Translations under genes and position numbers: made by a program
Shown: one piece after another, positions 27,477 to 36,784 of the stretch
Numbering within the stretch: the first letter of the stretch is position 1
Layout: the number at the start of each line of letters is the position of its first letter
NCBI RefSeq assembly: GCF_002119765.1
Contig: NZ_CP021112.1
Location: 2,226,501-2,290,500, forward strand
DNA: 64,000 nucleotides
From: Pseudorhodoplanes sinuspersici
Lineage (GTDB): Bacteria; Pseudomonadota; Alphaproteobacteria; Rhizobiales; Xanthobacteraceae
Direction: 5' to 3'
Notes under the pieces: model-generated
The model's input: the letters and a program-made list of their open reading frames with translations, nothing else
Database searches by the model: none
Told to the model about the DNA's origin: nothing

Positions 27477-27534
27477 ATCGTGGCCGGGGCACATGCGTGA
27501 AGCTTGTCTTCGCGTTCAACGTCCCGGCCATGAT
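27477..27534. repeat. REP-like inverted repeat
   Basis: ATcgTGGCCGGG (27477-27488) and CCCGGCCATGAT (27523-27534) face each other across a 34-base loop. This lies between ihfB and the lapA-like gene. The TGGCCGGG core also occurs in the 46241-46313 repeat. Confidence 0.6.
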
Positions 27535-27553
27535 CTTTTGAGGCGGATGAAAG

Positions 27554-27916
27554 ATGGTTCGAAAGCTCGTCTTCTGGCTCGTGCTGGTGCCGCTGGCGAT
27601 CGTTATCCTGATGTTCGCGGTCGCCAACCGTGAGATGGTGACGGTTTCCTTCGATCCGTTCAGCACGACGCAACCGGCGGCATCGATCACGGTCCCGCTT
27701 TTCGTGCTGATTTTCATCCTCGTCATTCTGGGTGTGATCATTGGCGGCGTTGCGTCCTGGCTGCGGCAATCCGAGTATCGCAGGGCGGCACGGCGGCGCG
27801 ATTCCGATGTGTATGCGCTCCGTCGTGAGATCGAGACACTGAATGCGCGGCTGGCGGATAGTCCGGCGTCCAGCAATGCGGCACGGCTGGGCTATCGCCC
27901 GCCATTGGGCGGGTGA
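27554..27916 (+). CDS. LapA (DUF1049) domain membrane protein
   Basis: 120 residues: two membrane helices (about 4-22 and 46-66), with NREMVTVSFDPF between them, then a short coiled coil (LRREIETLNARLA). This is the LapA/YciS layout. In E. coli the LapA-LapB pair controls LPS synthesis; no lapB is adjacent here. It lies in the ihfB-trpF interval, its common site in Rhizobiales. Confidence 0.85.
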   Translation: MVRKLVFWLVLVPLAIVILMFAVANREMVTVSFDPFSTTQPAASITVPLFVLIFILVILGVIIGGVASWLRQSEYRRAARRRDSDVYALRREIETLNARLADSPASSNAARLGYRPPLGG

Positions 27917-27922
27917 GGCGCC

Positions 27923-28924
27923 ATGCGTGTCGTTTCAGCCGACGATATCCAGAAGATCCTGACCTATCGCGCGCTGATCGACGCGCTGGCCGACGCTTTC
28001 AAGAGCGATATCGTGGTTCCGGTCCGTCATCATCACACCATCCCCCAGCCCGGCGCTGACGCGACATTGCTGCTGATGCCGGCATGGACTTTATCGTTGG
28101 CCGCGCAGCCGGACGCAAAACCGGTATCCACTTTTGCTGGCCGCGCGGCGGATGACCAGCGCTATATCGGCTGCAAGATCGTCACCGTATTTCCCGACAA
28201 CGCAAAACTGCAGCGGCCGTCGGTTCACGGGCAATATCTGCTACTGTCCGGCGAAACCGGTGAGCCGCTGGCGATGATCGAAGGGCGTACGCTGACGGCC
28301 TGGCGCACGGCTTGCGCCTCAGCCCTCGCGGCCCGCTATCTGGCGCGCGAGGATGCGTCACATCTCGTCATGGTCGGGGCGGGGGCGCTGGCGCCGCATC
28401 TCATTCGCGCGCATGCGAGCGTGCGCCCGATCAAGCGCGTGACGCTGTGGAACCGGACCCGTGCCCGCGCCATCTCGCTCGGCTTTGGCATCGCAGTCGC
28501 CGGCATCGAGGTCGATATCGCCGAAACGCTCGAAGAGGCGGTGAGGGAAGCCGACATCGTCTCCTGCGCGACATTGTCGCCGGAGCCGCTGATCAAGGGC
28601 GCCTGGTTAAAAAAAGGCACGCATCTCGATCTCGTCGGCGGTTTCACGCCGAAAATGCGTGAGGCCGACGATCAGGCGGTGAAGCGATCGCGCATTTTCG
28701 TCGATACCCGGGCCGGCGCCGCGAAAGAGGCGGGCGATATCGTCGTTCCGATGAAGAAGAAAATCATCGATGCCAAGGCGATCAAGGGCGACCTGTTCGA
28801 TCTGACCCGCGGCAAGGTGAAGGGCCGCACCTCTGCCCCGCAGATCACCCTGTTCAAGTCGGTGGGCTCGGCAATCGAGGACCTCGCCGCTGCCATGCTG
28901 GTCTGGAAGGGCCTGACTGGGTAG
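27923..28924 (+). CDS. Ornithine cyclodeaminase / mu-crystallin family protein
   Basis: 333 residues with a Rossmann NAD(P) domain: HLVMVGAGALAPHLIRAHASVRPIKRVTLWNRT is the glycine-rich loop, although the canonical GxGxQ is GAGAL here. TAWRTACASALAARYLARED and HLDLVGGFTPKMREAD (D-x-x-G-x-x-P-x-x-x-E) are family signatures. Members include ornithine cyclodeaminase, ketimine reductases and alanine dehydrogenases; substrate cannot be decided. The start is 6 bp after the lapA-like stop, so it is probably co-transcribed. Confidence 0.88.
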   Translation: MRVVSADDIQKILTYRALIDALADAFKSDIVVPVRHHHTIPQPGADATLLLMPAWTLSLAAQPDAKPVSTFAGRAADDQRYIGCKIVTVFPDNAKLQRPSVHGQYLLLSGETGEPLAMIEGRTLTAWRTACASALAARYLAREDASHLVMVGAGALAPHLIRAHASVRPIKRVTLWNRTRARAISLGFGIAVAGIEVDIAETLEEAVREADIVSCATLSPEPLIKGAWLKKGTHLDLVGGFTPKMREADDQAVKRSRIFVDTRAGAAKEAGDIVVPMKKKIIDAKAIKGDLFDLTRGKVKGRTSAPQITLFKSVGSAIEDLAAAMLVWKGLTG

Positions 28925-28962
28925 GGCAGACAAGCCGGCGATCCCGCGCTAGAACCCGCCCG

Positions 28963-29658
28963 ATGACCACCCTTGTGAAAATCTGCGGCCTCCGGACGGC
29001 CGCTGCGCTCGATGCCGCGCTGGACGCGAAGGCCGATTTCGTCGGCTTCGTGTTCTTCCCGCCATCGCCGCGGCATGTCGAGCTTGCGGATGCGAGCGCC
29101 CTGGCTGCGCGTGTTCGGGACCGTGCCCGGACAGTGGCGCTGACTGTTAATGCCGACGATGCGTTGCTCGAGGCCATCATCGCGGCACTGAAGCCGAATA
29201 TGTTGCAACTTCATGGCAAGGAAACGCCGGAACGGGTGGCGCATTTGCGGACGACGTTCAGTCTGCCGGTGATGAAGGCTCTGCCGGTCGAAACAGAGAG
29301 TGACCTTGCTGCGATCGCGGATTATGCCGGCATCGCCGATTGGCTGCTGTTCGATGCGCGCGCCCCGAAAGACGCCACGCGGCCTGGCGGTTTGGGGCGC
29401 CCCTTCGACTGGTCCTTGTTGAAAGCGCTTGATCCGGGCCTTCGCTTCATGCTTTCCGGTGGTCTCGATCCGGCGAATGTCGCTGAGGCATTGACAATCG
29501 CTCAAGCGCCGGCCGTCGATGTGTCGTCGGGTGTCGAAAGCGAGCCGGGTATCAAGGACCCGGATAAAATCCGCGCCTTCATTCGTGCCGTGCGTTCGCA
29601 GAACGCATCGGCGAAGATCGAAAAGCCGCGCAACATCTTAACCGGCGCGAGATCGTGA
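28963..29658 (+). CDS. trpF: Phosphoribosylanthranilate isomerase
   Basis: 231 residues, TIM barrel. [35 protein letters not shown] carries the active-site Cys (KICG) and the FVFFxxSPR motif; [12 protein letters not shown] and [14 protein letters not shown] are the other conserved strands. It converts phosphoribosylanthranilate to CdRP in tryptophan synthesis. It is followed 8 bp later by trpB. Confidence 0.95.
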   Translation: MTTLVKICGLRTAAALDAALDAKADFVGFVFFPPSPRHVELADASALAARVRDRARTVALTVNADDALLEAIIAALKPNMLQLHGKETPERVAHLRTTFSLPVMKALPVETESDLAAIADYAGIADWLLFDARAPKDATRPGGLGRPFDWSLLKALDPGLRFMLSGGLDPANVAEALTIAQAPAVDVSSGVESEPGIKDPDKIRAFIRAVRSQNASAKIEKPRNILTGARS

Positions 29659-29665
29659 GCAGCCT

Positions 29666-30883
29666 ATGACCGTTCAGCAGCCCAACTCCTTCCGCACCGG
29701 CCCCGACGAGAACGGGCATTTCGGAATTTTCGGCGGACGCTTCGTTGCCGAAACGCTGATGCCGCTGATCCTCGAGCTTGAAAAGGCCTATGCCGAGGCG
29801 AAAAGGGATCCGGCCTTCCAGAAGGAGATGGATTACTACCTCGCGCATTATGTCGGCCGGCCGAGCCCGCTTTATTACGCCGAGCGCCTGACGCAGCATC
29901 TCGGTGGAGCGAAAATCTACTTCAAGCGCGAAGAGCTCAACCACACCGGCGCGCACAAGGTGAATAATGTGCTCGGCCAGATCATGGTCGCGCGCCGCAT
30001 GGGCAAGACACGCATCATCGCCGAGACCGGCGCCGGTATGCATGGCGTTGCAACCGCGACGCTCTGCGCGCGTTTCGGCCTGCCCTGTGTCGTCTACATG
30101 GGTGCGGTCGATGTCGAGCGGCAGAAGCAAAACGTGTTCCGCATGAAGATGATGGGCGCGGAAGTCGTGCCAGTGCAGTCGGGCTCAAAGACGCTCAAGG
30201 ATGCGATGAATGAAGCTTTGCGCGACTGGGTCACCAATGTTACCGACACATTCTATTGCATCGGCACCGTCGCCGGGCCGCATCCCTATCCGATGATGGT
30301 GCGCGACTTTCAATGTGTGATCGGCAATGAGACCCGGACGCAGATGATGCAGGCCGAAGGCCGGTTGCCGGATTCGCTCGTCGCCTGTATTGGCGGCGGC
30401 TCCAATGCGATGGGGCTGTTTCATCCCTTTCTCGATGACAAGGATATTGAAATCTACGGAGTGGAAGCGTCTGGCCATGGCATCCCGTCCGGCCTACATG
30501 CCGCTTCGGTCAGCGGCGGCCGCCCCGGCGTGCTGCATGGCAACCGCACCTATCTCCTCATGAATGATGACGGCCAGATCAACGAGGCGCATTCGATCTC
30601 GGCCGGCCTCGATTATCCCGGTATCGGACCCGAACATGCATGGCTCGCCGATATGGGGCGTGTGAAATTCCTGTCGGCAACGGATGGCGAGGCGGTGGCA
30701 GCGTTTCAGCTCTGCTCGAAGCTCGAAGGCATCATTCCCGCGCTCGAAACGGCGCATGCCTTGGCGAAGGTGACGGAGATTGCGCCGAAGAAACCGAAGG
30801 ATCACCTGATGGTGGTCAATCTTTCCGGCCGCGGCGACAAGGATCTCGCCAGCGTCGCTGAACATCTCGGAACGGCAATCTGA
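29666..30883 (+). CDS. trpB: Tryptophan synthase beta subunit
   Basis: 405 residues. HTGAHKVNN gives the PLP lysine K98; [12 protein letters not shown] and the phosphate-binding GGGSNAMG loop are intact. It makes tryptophan from indole and serine, with TrpA feeding indole through a tunnel. It ends 3 bases before trpA starts. Confidence 0.97.
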   Translation: MTVQQPNSFRTGPDENGHFGIFGGRFVAETLMPLILELEKAYAEAKRDPAFQKEMDYYLAHYVGRPSPLYYAERLTQHLGGAKIYFKREELNHTGAHKVNNVLGQIMVARRMGKTRIIAETGAGMHGVATATLCARFGLPCVVYMGAVDVERQKQNVFRMKMMGAEVVPVQSGSKTLKDAMNEALRDWVTNVTDTFYCIGTVAGPHPYPMMVRDFQCVIGNETRTQMMQAEGRLPDSLVACIGGGSNAMGLFHPFLDDKDIEIYGVEASGHGIPSGLHAASVSGGRPGVLHGNRTYLLMNDDGQINEAHSISAGLDYPGIGPEHAWLADMGRVKFLSATDGEAVAAFQLCSKLEGIIPALETAHALAKVTEIAPKKPKDHLMVVNLSGRGDKDLASVAEHLGTAI

Positions 30884-30885
30884 TC

Positions 30886-31725
30886 ATGGCAACACGCATC
30901 GACCGCCGCTTCGAAGATCTCAAGCGCGAAGGCCGCGCCGGGCTTGTCACATTTATGATGGCGGGCGATCCCGATTATGCCACCTCGCTCGCGGTGATCT
31001 CCGCGCTGCCAAAGGCCGGTGCGGATGTGATCGAGATCGGCATGCCGTTCACCGATCCGATGGCCGATGGGCCGGCGATCCAGGCCGCAGGTCTGCGTGC
31101 GCTGAAGGCCGGGCAGACGCTGAAGAAGACGCTGCAGCTCGTACGCGAATTCCGTACAGTCGACGCCGACACACCGATCGTGCTGATGGGTTACTACAAC
31201 CCGATCTATATCTATGGCGTCGATAAATTCCTTGTCGATGCACTCGAAGCCGGCGTGGATGGCTTGATCGTTGTCGATCTTCCGCCGGAGGAGGATTCCG
31301 AACTCTGCCTGCCGGCATTGAAAGCCGGTCTGAATTTCATCCGCCTCGCGACACCGACGACCGATGACAAGCGCCTGCCCGCCGTGCTCGCAAACACATC
31401 GGGCTTTGTCTATTACGTCTCGATCACCGGCATCACCGGCTCGGCAACGCCCAACGCAACACGCGTGTCGGACGCGGTGGCGCGAATCAAACGTCACACG
31501 ACATTGCCGGTCGCCGTCGGCTTCGGCGTCAAGACGGCGCAGAATGCCCGCGACATTGCCGGGGGCGCCGATGCCGTTGTGGTCGGCTCGGCCTTGATTG
31601 ATCGGCTATGCAATAGCCTCGATGCGAACGGCAACGCCACCGCCGACACGGTCAAAGCGGTGACGATGCTCGTGTCCGAGCTGGCCGACGGCGTACGCTC
31701 GGTTCGCCGCGCGGCGGCGGAATAG
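30886..31725 (+). CDS. trpA: Tryptophan synthase alpha subunit
   Basis: 279 residues, TIM barrel. [19 protein letters not shown] holds the catalytic Glu and the Asp of the DPMADGP loop; [14 protein letters not shown] and [12 protein letters not shown] are standard. It releases indole from indole-3-glycerol phosphate. It is the last plus-strand gene before three minus-strand genes that separate it from accD, its usual neighbour. Confidence 0.97.
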   Translation: MATRIDRRFEDLKREGRAGLVTFMMAGDPDYATSLAVISALPKAGADVIEIGMPFTDPMADGPAIQAAGLRALKAGQTLKKTLQLVREFRTVDADTPIVLMGYYNPIYIYGVDKFLVDALEAGVDGLIVVDLPPEEDSELCLPALKAGLNFIRLATPTTDDKRLPAVLANTSGFVYYVSITGITGSATPNATRVSDAVARIKRHTTLPVAVGFGVKTAQNARDIAGGADAVVVGSALIDRLCNSLDANGNATADTVKAVTMLVSELADGVRSVRRAAAE

Positions 31726-31784
31726 CATTTATTTTTGATGCGTTTTCTTCGCGCGAACCGGTACGCCCTTCGCGCGAGAATGTT

Positions 31785-33587
31785 CTATTGCCGCGACTTG
31801 CGTTCTCTGGTGCGTTCGCGGCCAAGCGGCACAACATTGGTCGGAGTATAGCCGAATTGCTGCTTGGCAAAGCGCGAGTAAATGCCGTCATTGAACAGCA
31901 GCAGCTCGGCTGGTCCGTCTTCGACAATCTTGCCTGCCTCAAGCGCGATGATGCGATCGAAGCTGCTGAGCGTCGAGAGACGATGCGCGATGGCGATGAC
32001 GGTGCGCCCTTGCATCAATTCTTCCAGAGCTTCGTGAATAAGCTCCTCGGAATCGCTATCAAGCGCGGACGTCGCTTCATCGAGCAGCAACAGCGGCGCT
32101 TCCTTCAGGAAGGCGCGGGCGATGGCGATGCGCTGCCGCTGTCCGCCGGAGAGTTTGACGCCGCGATCGCCGACCAGCGTCTCGAATTTCTGCGGCAAGC
32201 CGTCAATGAAGTCGCACCGCGCTGCGTGCGCCGCCGCCCGCACCATCTGATCGCTGGCTGAGGGGTGGCCATAGCGGATGTTTTCCATGATCGTTCGGCG
32301 GAACATCGACACATCCTGTGGCACGACGGCGATGGATTCGCGCAAGCTCTCCTGCGTAACGCGCGTGATGTTTTGCCCATCGATCAGGATGCGGCCCTTC
32401 TGTACGTCGTAAAGCCGCTGCAGCAGCGCGAAGAGCGTCGACTTGCCGCCACCCGATGGTCCGATCAGACCGACACGCTGGCCGGGTTCGAGCCGAAGGT
32501 TGAAATCCTTGAACACGCGACGGCCGTCCGGATAGGCGAAGGATACGTTCTCGAACGCGACGCTGGACGGACGATGCACCAACGGCTTGGCATCCGGATG
32601 ATCGTTAAGATCGTGCGGCACGAGCAGAAGCGGCAGGGCTTCCGACAGCCGTGCCATATGCTGCGTGGCATCGACCAGTGCGACGGCAAGATCGCGCGTC
32701 GCATGCAGGATCGACAGCGCTAGCGTGCAGGTTAGCACCACGTCACCTGCAGTCGCGCTGCCGCGCTGCCACAGCATGATGGCCCAAGCCAACACGCCGA
32801 CAGCAAGCACGATCGTCACTGCAGCATGCACGAGTCGTAGCTTTTCCAGATAGAGCAGGCTGCGCCGTCGAGCCGTCATTTCGGAATTGATGATGGTTTC
32901 GAACCGCCGATGCTCGCGGCGATGACCGCCAAAGGCGCTGACCAACGGCATGTTGCTGATGACGTCGACCATCTCGCCGTCAATCGCCGCCGCCTTGTCG
33001 GCAAAATCATGATGCAGGGGCTTGCCGGCGGCCGCGAACCAGAACATGGCGAAGACCATGATGCCGGCAACGACAAACAACACCGCGGCCATCGGCAGAC
33101 TGACGGTCGCGAGCAACGCAACAGCAATGAAGGTCGCTGCGCAGGGCGGTATCAAATTCCACACTGCCATATTGCCGACTGCAAACACGGCGTTGGAAAT
33201 GGCGGTGATGCGGCTGCTCAGCGTGCCCGGCATACGATCGGCAAAAAAGGTCAGGGAATGCCCGGTCACGTGCCGGAACAGGTCGCGGCGCAAATCGCCG
33301 GTGACACCGACGAAGGTGAAGCTCGCGACAAATCCGGCAAGCCGCCACAACAGATTATCCGCGGCAATCAATGCGACGAGAATTCCGAGCGCAGTCCAGA
33401 TCGGTGCAGTCGCCGGCGTCATCGCGAGAACGTCGACGAGGATTTTCACGCCGTATTGTGTGAGGACCGAGCAGGCGACCGCCGCCAGGACCGCCGTCAG
33501 GATGACAAGATGCGCCAGCGGCCTGCAGCGAACATAATGCATCATGAATAGAAAAGGGCTATTCGCGTAGCGATTGGCACCTGTCAT
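31785..33587 (-). CDS. ABC exporter, fused permease and ATPase
   Basis: 600 residues: six membrane helices (about 20-310) of the ABC exporter type I fold, then an ATPase domain with Walker A GPSGGGKST, signature LSGGQRQRIAIARAF, Walker B LLLLDEATSALDSDSEE and AHRLST. It would work as a homodimer exporting a lipid, drug or peptide. No leader-peptidase domain is present. It faces trpA tail to tail and lies 130 bp downstream of the MFS gene on the same strand. Substrate unknown. Confidence 0.9.
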   Translation of the reverse strand: MTGANRYANSPFLFMMHYVRCRPLAHLVILTAVLAAVACSVLTQYGVKILVDVLAMTPATAPIWTALGILVALIAADNLLWRLAGFVASFTFVGVTGDLRRDLFRHVTGHSLTFFADRMPGTLSSRITAISNAVFAVGNMAVWNLIPPCAATFIAVALLATVSLPMAAVLFVVAGIMVFAMFWFAAAGKPLHHDFADKAAAIDGEMVDVISNMPLVSAFGGHRREHRRFETIINSEMTARRRSLLYLEKLRLVHAAVTIVLAVGVLAWAIMLWQRGSATAGDVVLTCTLALSILHATRDLAVALVDATQHMARLSEALPLLLVPHDLNDHPDAKPLVHRPSSVAFENVSFAYPDGRRVFKDFNLRLEPGQRVGLIGPSGGGKSTLFALLQRLYDVQKGRILIDGQNITRVTQESLRESIAVVPQDVSMFRRTIMENIRYGHPSASDQMVRAAAHAARCDFIDGLPQKFETLVGDRGVKLSGGQRQRIAIARAFLKEAPLLLLDEATSALDSDSEELIHEALEELMQGRTVIAIAHRLSTLSSFDRIIALEAGKIVEDGPAELLLFNDGIYSRFAKQQFGYTPTNVVPLGRERTRERKSRQ

Positions 33588-33717
33588 GAATGATCCTGGT
33601 TCGAGAGATGTAGATGCTCAATAACGAGGCAAGAAGCCGAGCGCAGAGGTGAACACGGAAATGCTCGTTAAGAGGACGACGAGCGCAGCGGAAGGTTCCG
33701 CGGCGGCGCAACATTTT

Positions 33718-34977
33718 TTATTTCAAGTTTTCACTGCGCGTTTCGGGAATGAGCAACCATACCGCAGTCAGTGCCATGGCACCGATCATGCCAAGGCTGA
33801 GAAAGGCAATCGTGGTGCCGAGATGATCGGCAATCAGCCCCGCGAGGGTTGGACTAAACGATGCGCCGATGCCGGACATTGTTCCAATCATGCCGAGTCC
33901 TGTGTTGAAGCGGCCAGAGCCGCGTGTCAGATCTGCGACGACCAGAGGAACGATAACGCCGATGATGGCCGCGGTGAGGCCATCAAGGATTTGCACAGCT
34001 ACAATCAGATAAGGATCGTGCACGATTGCAAACAAAACTGCTCGGATCGGTAACGCGCCAACGCCAATCAGTAACAACGTACGGCGACCCCAGGTGCGTG
34101 AGTGCGCACCGACGGATGGTGCAATCGCTGCAACGATGATTTGCGGTACGACGATGCAGGCGCCGATCAGAACGGTAGCCCATTGACTTGATCGTGTGGT
34201 CACGACCGTGCCCATCAATGGCAACAATGCGGCATTGGCGAGGTGAAACAGAACCAGGCAAAAGCCGAGTGCGAGCAATGATCGATGTTGCAGCAATTGC
34301 CGAAATGAAATGCTTTGCTTTTGGGGTGTTCCGGTTGTGCCGCCATGCGCTCTGTCCGGGATGATTTCCGCAGCGGAAATCTGACTCAGTGCGAGCACCG
34401 TCGGCGCGGCAAGCATTGCGGTGACAACGAAGACTGCCTGCGGTGAAAAGAAATAACCGACAGTGCCCATCGTTGCGGCGGCAAGACCATTGCCGATCGA
34501 GGCAAAGCGCGCATTGCGCCCGAGACGCTCGGCTATGGTTGTATGTCCAACGAGTCCGAGACTGATCGCGGCAATGCATGGGCCCAGCACGCAGCTTGCC
34601 ATCGCATGAACAACGGCGGCGAGGAGGATCGCGGCGAAGAATGGGAACGATGCATAGATGACCGCACTCGTTGCGATGGCGAGGATCGCAAGCCCGGCGA
34701 CAAGGCGTTCCGACCGGGCGCGGTCGACAAGCATGCCGCCGGGGATCTGCCCAAGCAAGCCGACCAGACTGCCGGTCGTAAGAATGAGGCCGATGTCGAT
34801 CTGCGTCCATTTCTGGCTGGCGAGATAGACGGCGACGAATGGGCCAAAACCAGTCTGCACGTCGGCAACGCAGAACACGAACCAATCAAGTCCGCGCAGA
34901 CTTCGCTTCGAAGGCTGTGATTGGTTATCGGGCTGAGGAGACCCTGGCGGAGGAGGCGGTGTTCCGAATTCGCGCAC
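33718..34977 (-). CDS. MFS transporter
   Basis: 419 residues, twelve predicted helices. A proline-rich N-terminal tail (FGTPPPPPGSPQPDN) precedes helix 1 (LDWFVFCVADVQTGFGPFVAVYLA). GQIPGGMLVDRARSERLV is the loop 2-3 motif A equivalent (G-x-x-x-D-R). It resembles uncharacterised MFS proteins of Rhizobiales; substrate is unknown. Its gene is between an ABC exporter and a PRC-barrel gene, all on minus. Confidence 0.88.
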   Translation of the reverse strand: MREFGTPPPPPGSPQPDNQSQPSKRSLRGLDWFVFCVADVQTGFGPFVAVYLASQKWTQIDIGLILTTGSLVGLLGQIPGGMLVDRARSERLVAGLAILAIATSAVIYASFPFFAAILLAAVVHAMASCVLGPCIAAISLGLVGHTTIAERLGRNARFASIGNGLAAATMGTVGYFFSPQAVFVVTAMLAAPTVLALSQISAAEIIPDRAHGGTTGTPQKQSISFRQLLQHRSLLALGFCLVLFHLANAALLPLMGTVVTTRSSQWATVLIGACIVVPQIIVAAIAPSVGAHSRTWGRRTLLLIGVGALPIRAVLFAIVHDPYLIVAVQILDGLTAAIIGVIVPLVVADLTRGSGRFNTGLGMIGTMSGIGASFSPTLAGLIADHLGTTIAFLSLGMIGAMALTAVWLLIPETRSENLK

Positions 34978-35041
34978 TTTTTCCCCGGCAGGATTTCCAC
35001 CGCGGATCTTTTTATCGCGTTCGTCGGTTACCGCCGACAGC

Positions 35042-35563
35042 TCACCACTCCGAAGCCTTCAACGTGAATTTCGTCCTCGCGGCTTCGTCGCGCGCGCCGA
35101 GTACGGTGATGGGTTTGCCGTCCTTGAATTCAGGTGCCTTGTTGAGGCGATCCCGCGTCGTCTGCACGGTGATCTTGTCCTCTCCGCCCGGAGGCGCGGC
35201 AAAGGTCAGGATATCCCACGCCACGGCGATCTTCTTGCTGCCGACGCCAAGGAAGCCGCCGAAGTCGATGACTGCGGCGCGGGTGGTGCCGCGGCGATCT
35301 ACGATCACGTCGACGATGCGTCCGAGTTTTTCATCCGTGGCGCTGCGAACCTCCTTGCCGAGGATGCTACCGGCCTCGCCGCCTTCAAGTACGACGGCCG
35401 CGGCGGGAGGTTCGGCGGGGGTAGCTTCCAGTGAGTTGGTAATATCAGGTTGCGACTCGGCCGGTTCCGCAGCCTGGACGTTATTCAGCACTAACAGGAA
35501 CCCCAGGAGAAAAAGGGAGATTGTACCCAAACCGAGCCATGCGTGGCGCGCCCCGTGGAACAT
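35042..35563 (-). CDS. Exported PRC-barrel domain protein
   Basis: 173 residues. A signal peptide or membrane anchor (LGLGTISLFLLGFLLVLNNVQA) precedes a PRC-barrel (about 65-145): GSILGKEVRSATDEKLGRIVDVIVDRRGTTRAAVIDFGGFLGVGSKKIAV. PRC-barrel proteins of this sort are common, poorly understood periplasmic proteins of Rhizobiales. ATG 35563 begins the signal peptide; a frame extension to 35632 is charged and unlikely. Confidence 0.82.
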   Translation of the reverse strand: MFHGARHAWLGLGTISLFLLGFLLVLNNVQAAEPAESQPDITNSLEATPAEPPAAAVVLEGGEAGSILGKEVRSATDEKLGRIVDVIVDRRGTTRAAVIDFGGFLGVGSKKIAVAWDILTFAAPPGGEDKITVQTTRDRLNKAPEFKDGKPITVLGARDEAARTKFTLKASEW

Positions 35564-35770
35564 CGCAATCTCCAATTTTGGAATAAGAGGTGACTGGCGA
35601 ACGCGTTGCGATGGCTTTGGTTGCAAGGCCACCGCGAAAATCTCACATAGAATGGGAGTATTTAATTACCTTTACTGTGAAAAGTTGCGGCAATATCGGC
35701 CAAAGAAGAGTACATGAACCCATGAAGAGCGCCCGGCAGGCCGGGCTTTGTGCAGGATGAAGCCAAGCGT

Positions 35771-36676
35771 ATGAACTGGATCTCCAACGTCGTCCGCCCG
35801 AAAATCCGGTCGTTCCTGAATCGGCGGGAAACGCCGGAAAATCTCTGGATCAAATGCCCGGAGACCGGTCAGCTCGTCTTCTTCAAGGACGTGGAAGCGA
35901 ACCAGTTCGTCATCCCTGGCTCGAACTACCATATGCGCATGAGCGCCACGGCCCGCCTCAAGTCGATGTTCGATGGCGAGACTTGGCTCGATATCGGTGT
36001 GCCGGAAGTGTCCATCGATCCGCTGAAATTCCGCGATCAGCGCAAATATGCCGACCGTCTGAAAGATGCCCGCACGAAGACCGGCATGAATGACGCGATC
36101 AAGCTCGGCTTCGGCCGGCTGGATACCATTCCCGTCGTGATCGGCGTGCAGGATTTCGATTTCATGGGTGGCTCGCTTGGCATGGCTGCGGGCGAAGCGG
36201 TGGTGAAGGGGCTGGAGACCGCAGTCGAGCGCGGTACACCGTTCATTCTCTTTGCCGCGTCGGGCGGTGCGCGCATGCAGGAAGGCATCCTGTCGCTGAT
36301 GCAGATGCCGCGCACGACGGTCGCGGTCGAAATGCTGCGTGAAGCAAAGAAGCCTTACATCGTCGTTCTCACCAATCCGACGACGGGCGGCGTTACGGCT
36401 TCCTACGCGATGTTGGGCGATGTGCATATCGCCGAGCCTGGTGCGTTGATCGGCTTTGCCGGCCCGCGCGTCATTGAACAGACGATTCGTGAGAAATTGC
36501 CAGCCGGCTTCCAGCGCGCCGAGTACCTGAAAGAGCATGGCATGGTCGACATGGTGGTGCACCGGCATGAGATGCGTGCAACGCTGGCGCGCATTTGCCG
36601 CTTGCTCACCAAGGCGTCGTCGCCCGCCACGCATCCGGCGCTGCCGGCTGCGGAAATGGCAGCGGCGTCCGCCTGA
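35771..36676 (+). CDS. accD: Acetyl-CoA carboxylase carboxyltransferase subunit beta
   Basis: 301 residues. Crotonase-like carboxyltransferase core: [38 protein letters not shown] and [40 protein letters not shown] are the carboxybiotin and CoA-binding elements. With AccA it carboxylates acetyl-CoA to malonyl-CoA. The N-terminal zinc ribbon, usually four cysteines, keeps one only (C29 in WIKCPETG); the other positions read T, I and S. The start is ATG 35771 ([15 protein letters not shown]). It is followed 108 bp later by folC, as in many proteobacteria. Confidence 0.96.
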   Translation: MNWISNVVRPKIRSFLNRRETPENLWIKCPETGQLVFFKDVEANQFVIPGSNYHMRMSATARLKSMFDGETWLDIGVPEVSIDPLKFRDQRKYADRLKDARTKTGMNDAIKLGFGRLDTIPVVIGVQDFDFMGGSLGMAAGEAVVKGLETAVERGTPFILFAASGGARMQEGILSLMQMPRTTVAVEMLREAKKPYIVVLTNPTTGGVTASYAMLGDVHIAEPGALIGFAGPRVIEQTIREKLPAGFQRAEYLKEHGMVDMVVHRHEMRATLARICRLLTKASSPATHPALPAAEMAAASA

Positions 36677-36784
36677 AATTGAATTATTGAAAATCGCTCC
36701 ACGCATGTCTGAGCAAGCGGGATGCCAGCCTTGTTCTGGCTCTATGCCTTCGCGGAGACGTGCAGGCCGTGCTAGTCATTGTTC

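Noticed and set aside
30802-31497. 231-codon open frame on minus opposite trpA
   Set aside because: Antisense shadow of trpA with no family signature.
33675-33699. GGAAC-N16-CGTC on minus upstream of the ABC exporter
   Set aside because: One mismatch in the -10 and no stress context; probably chance.
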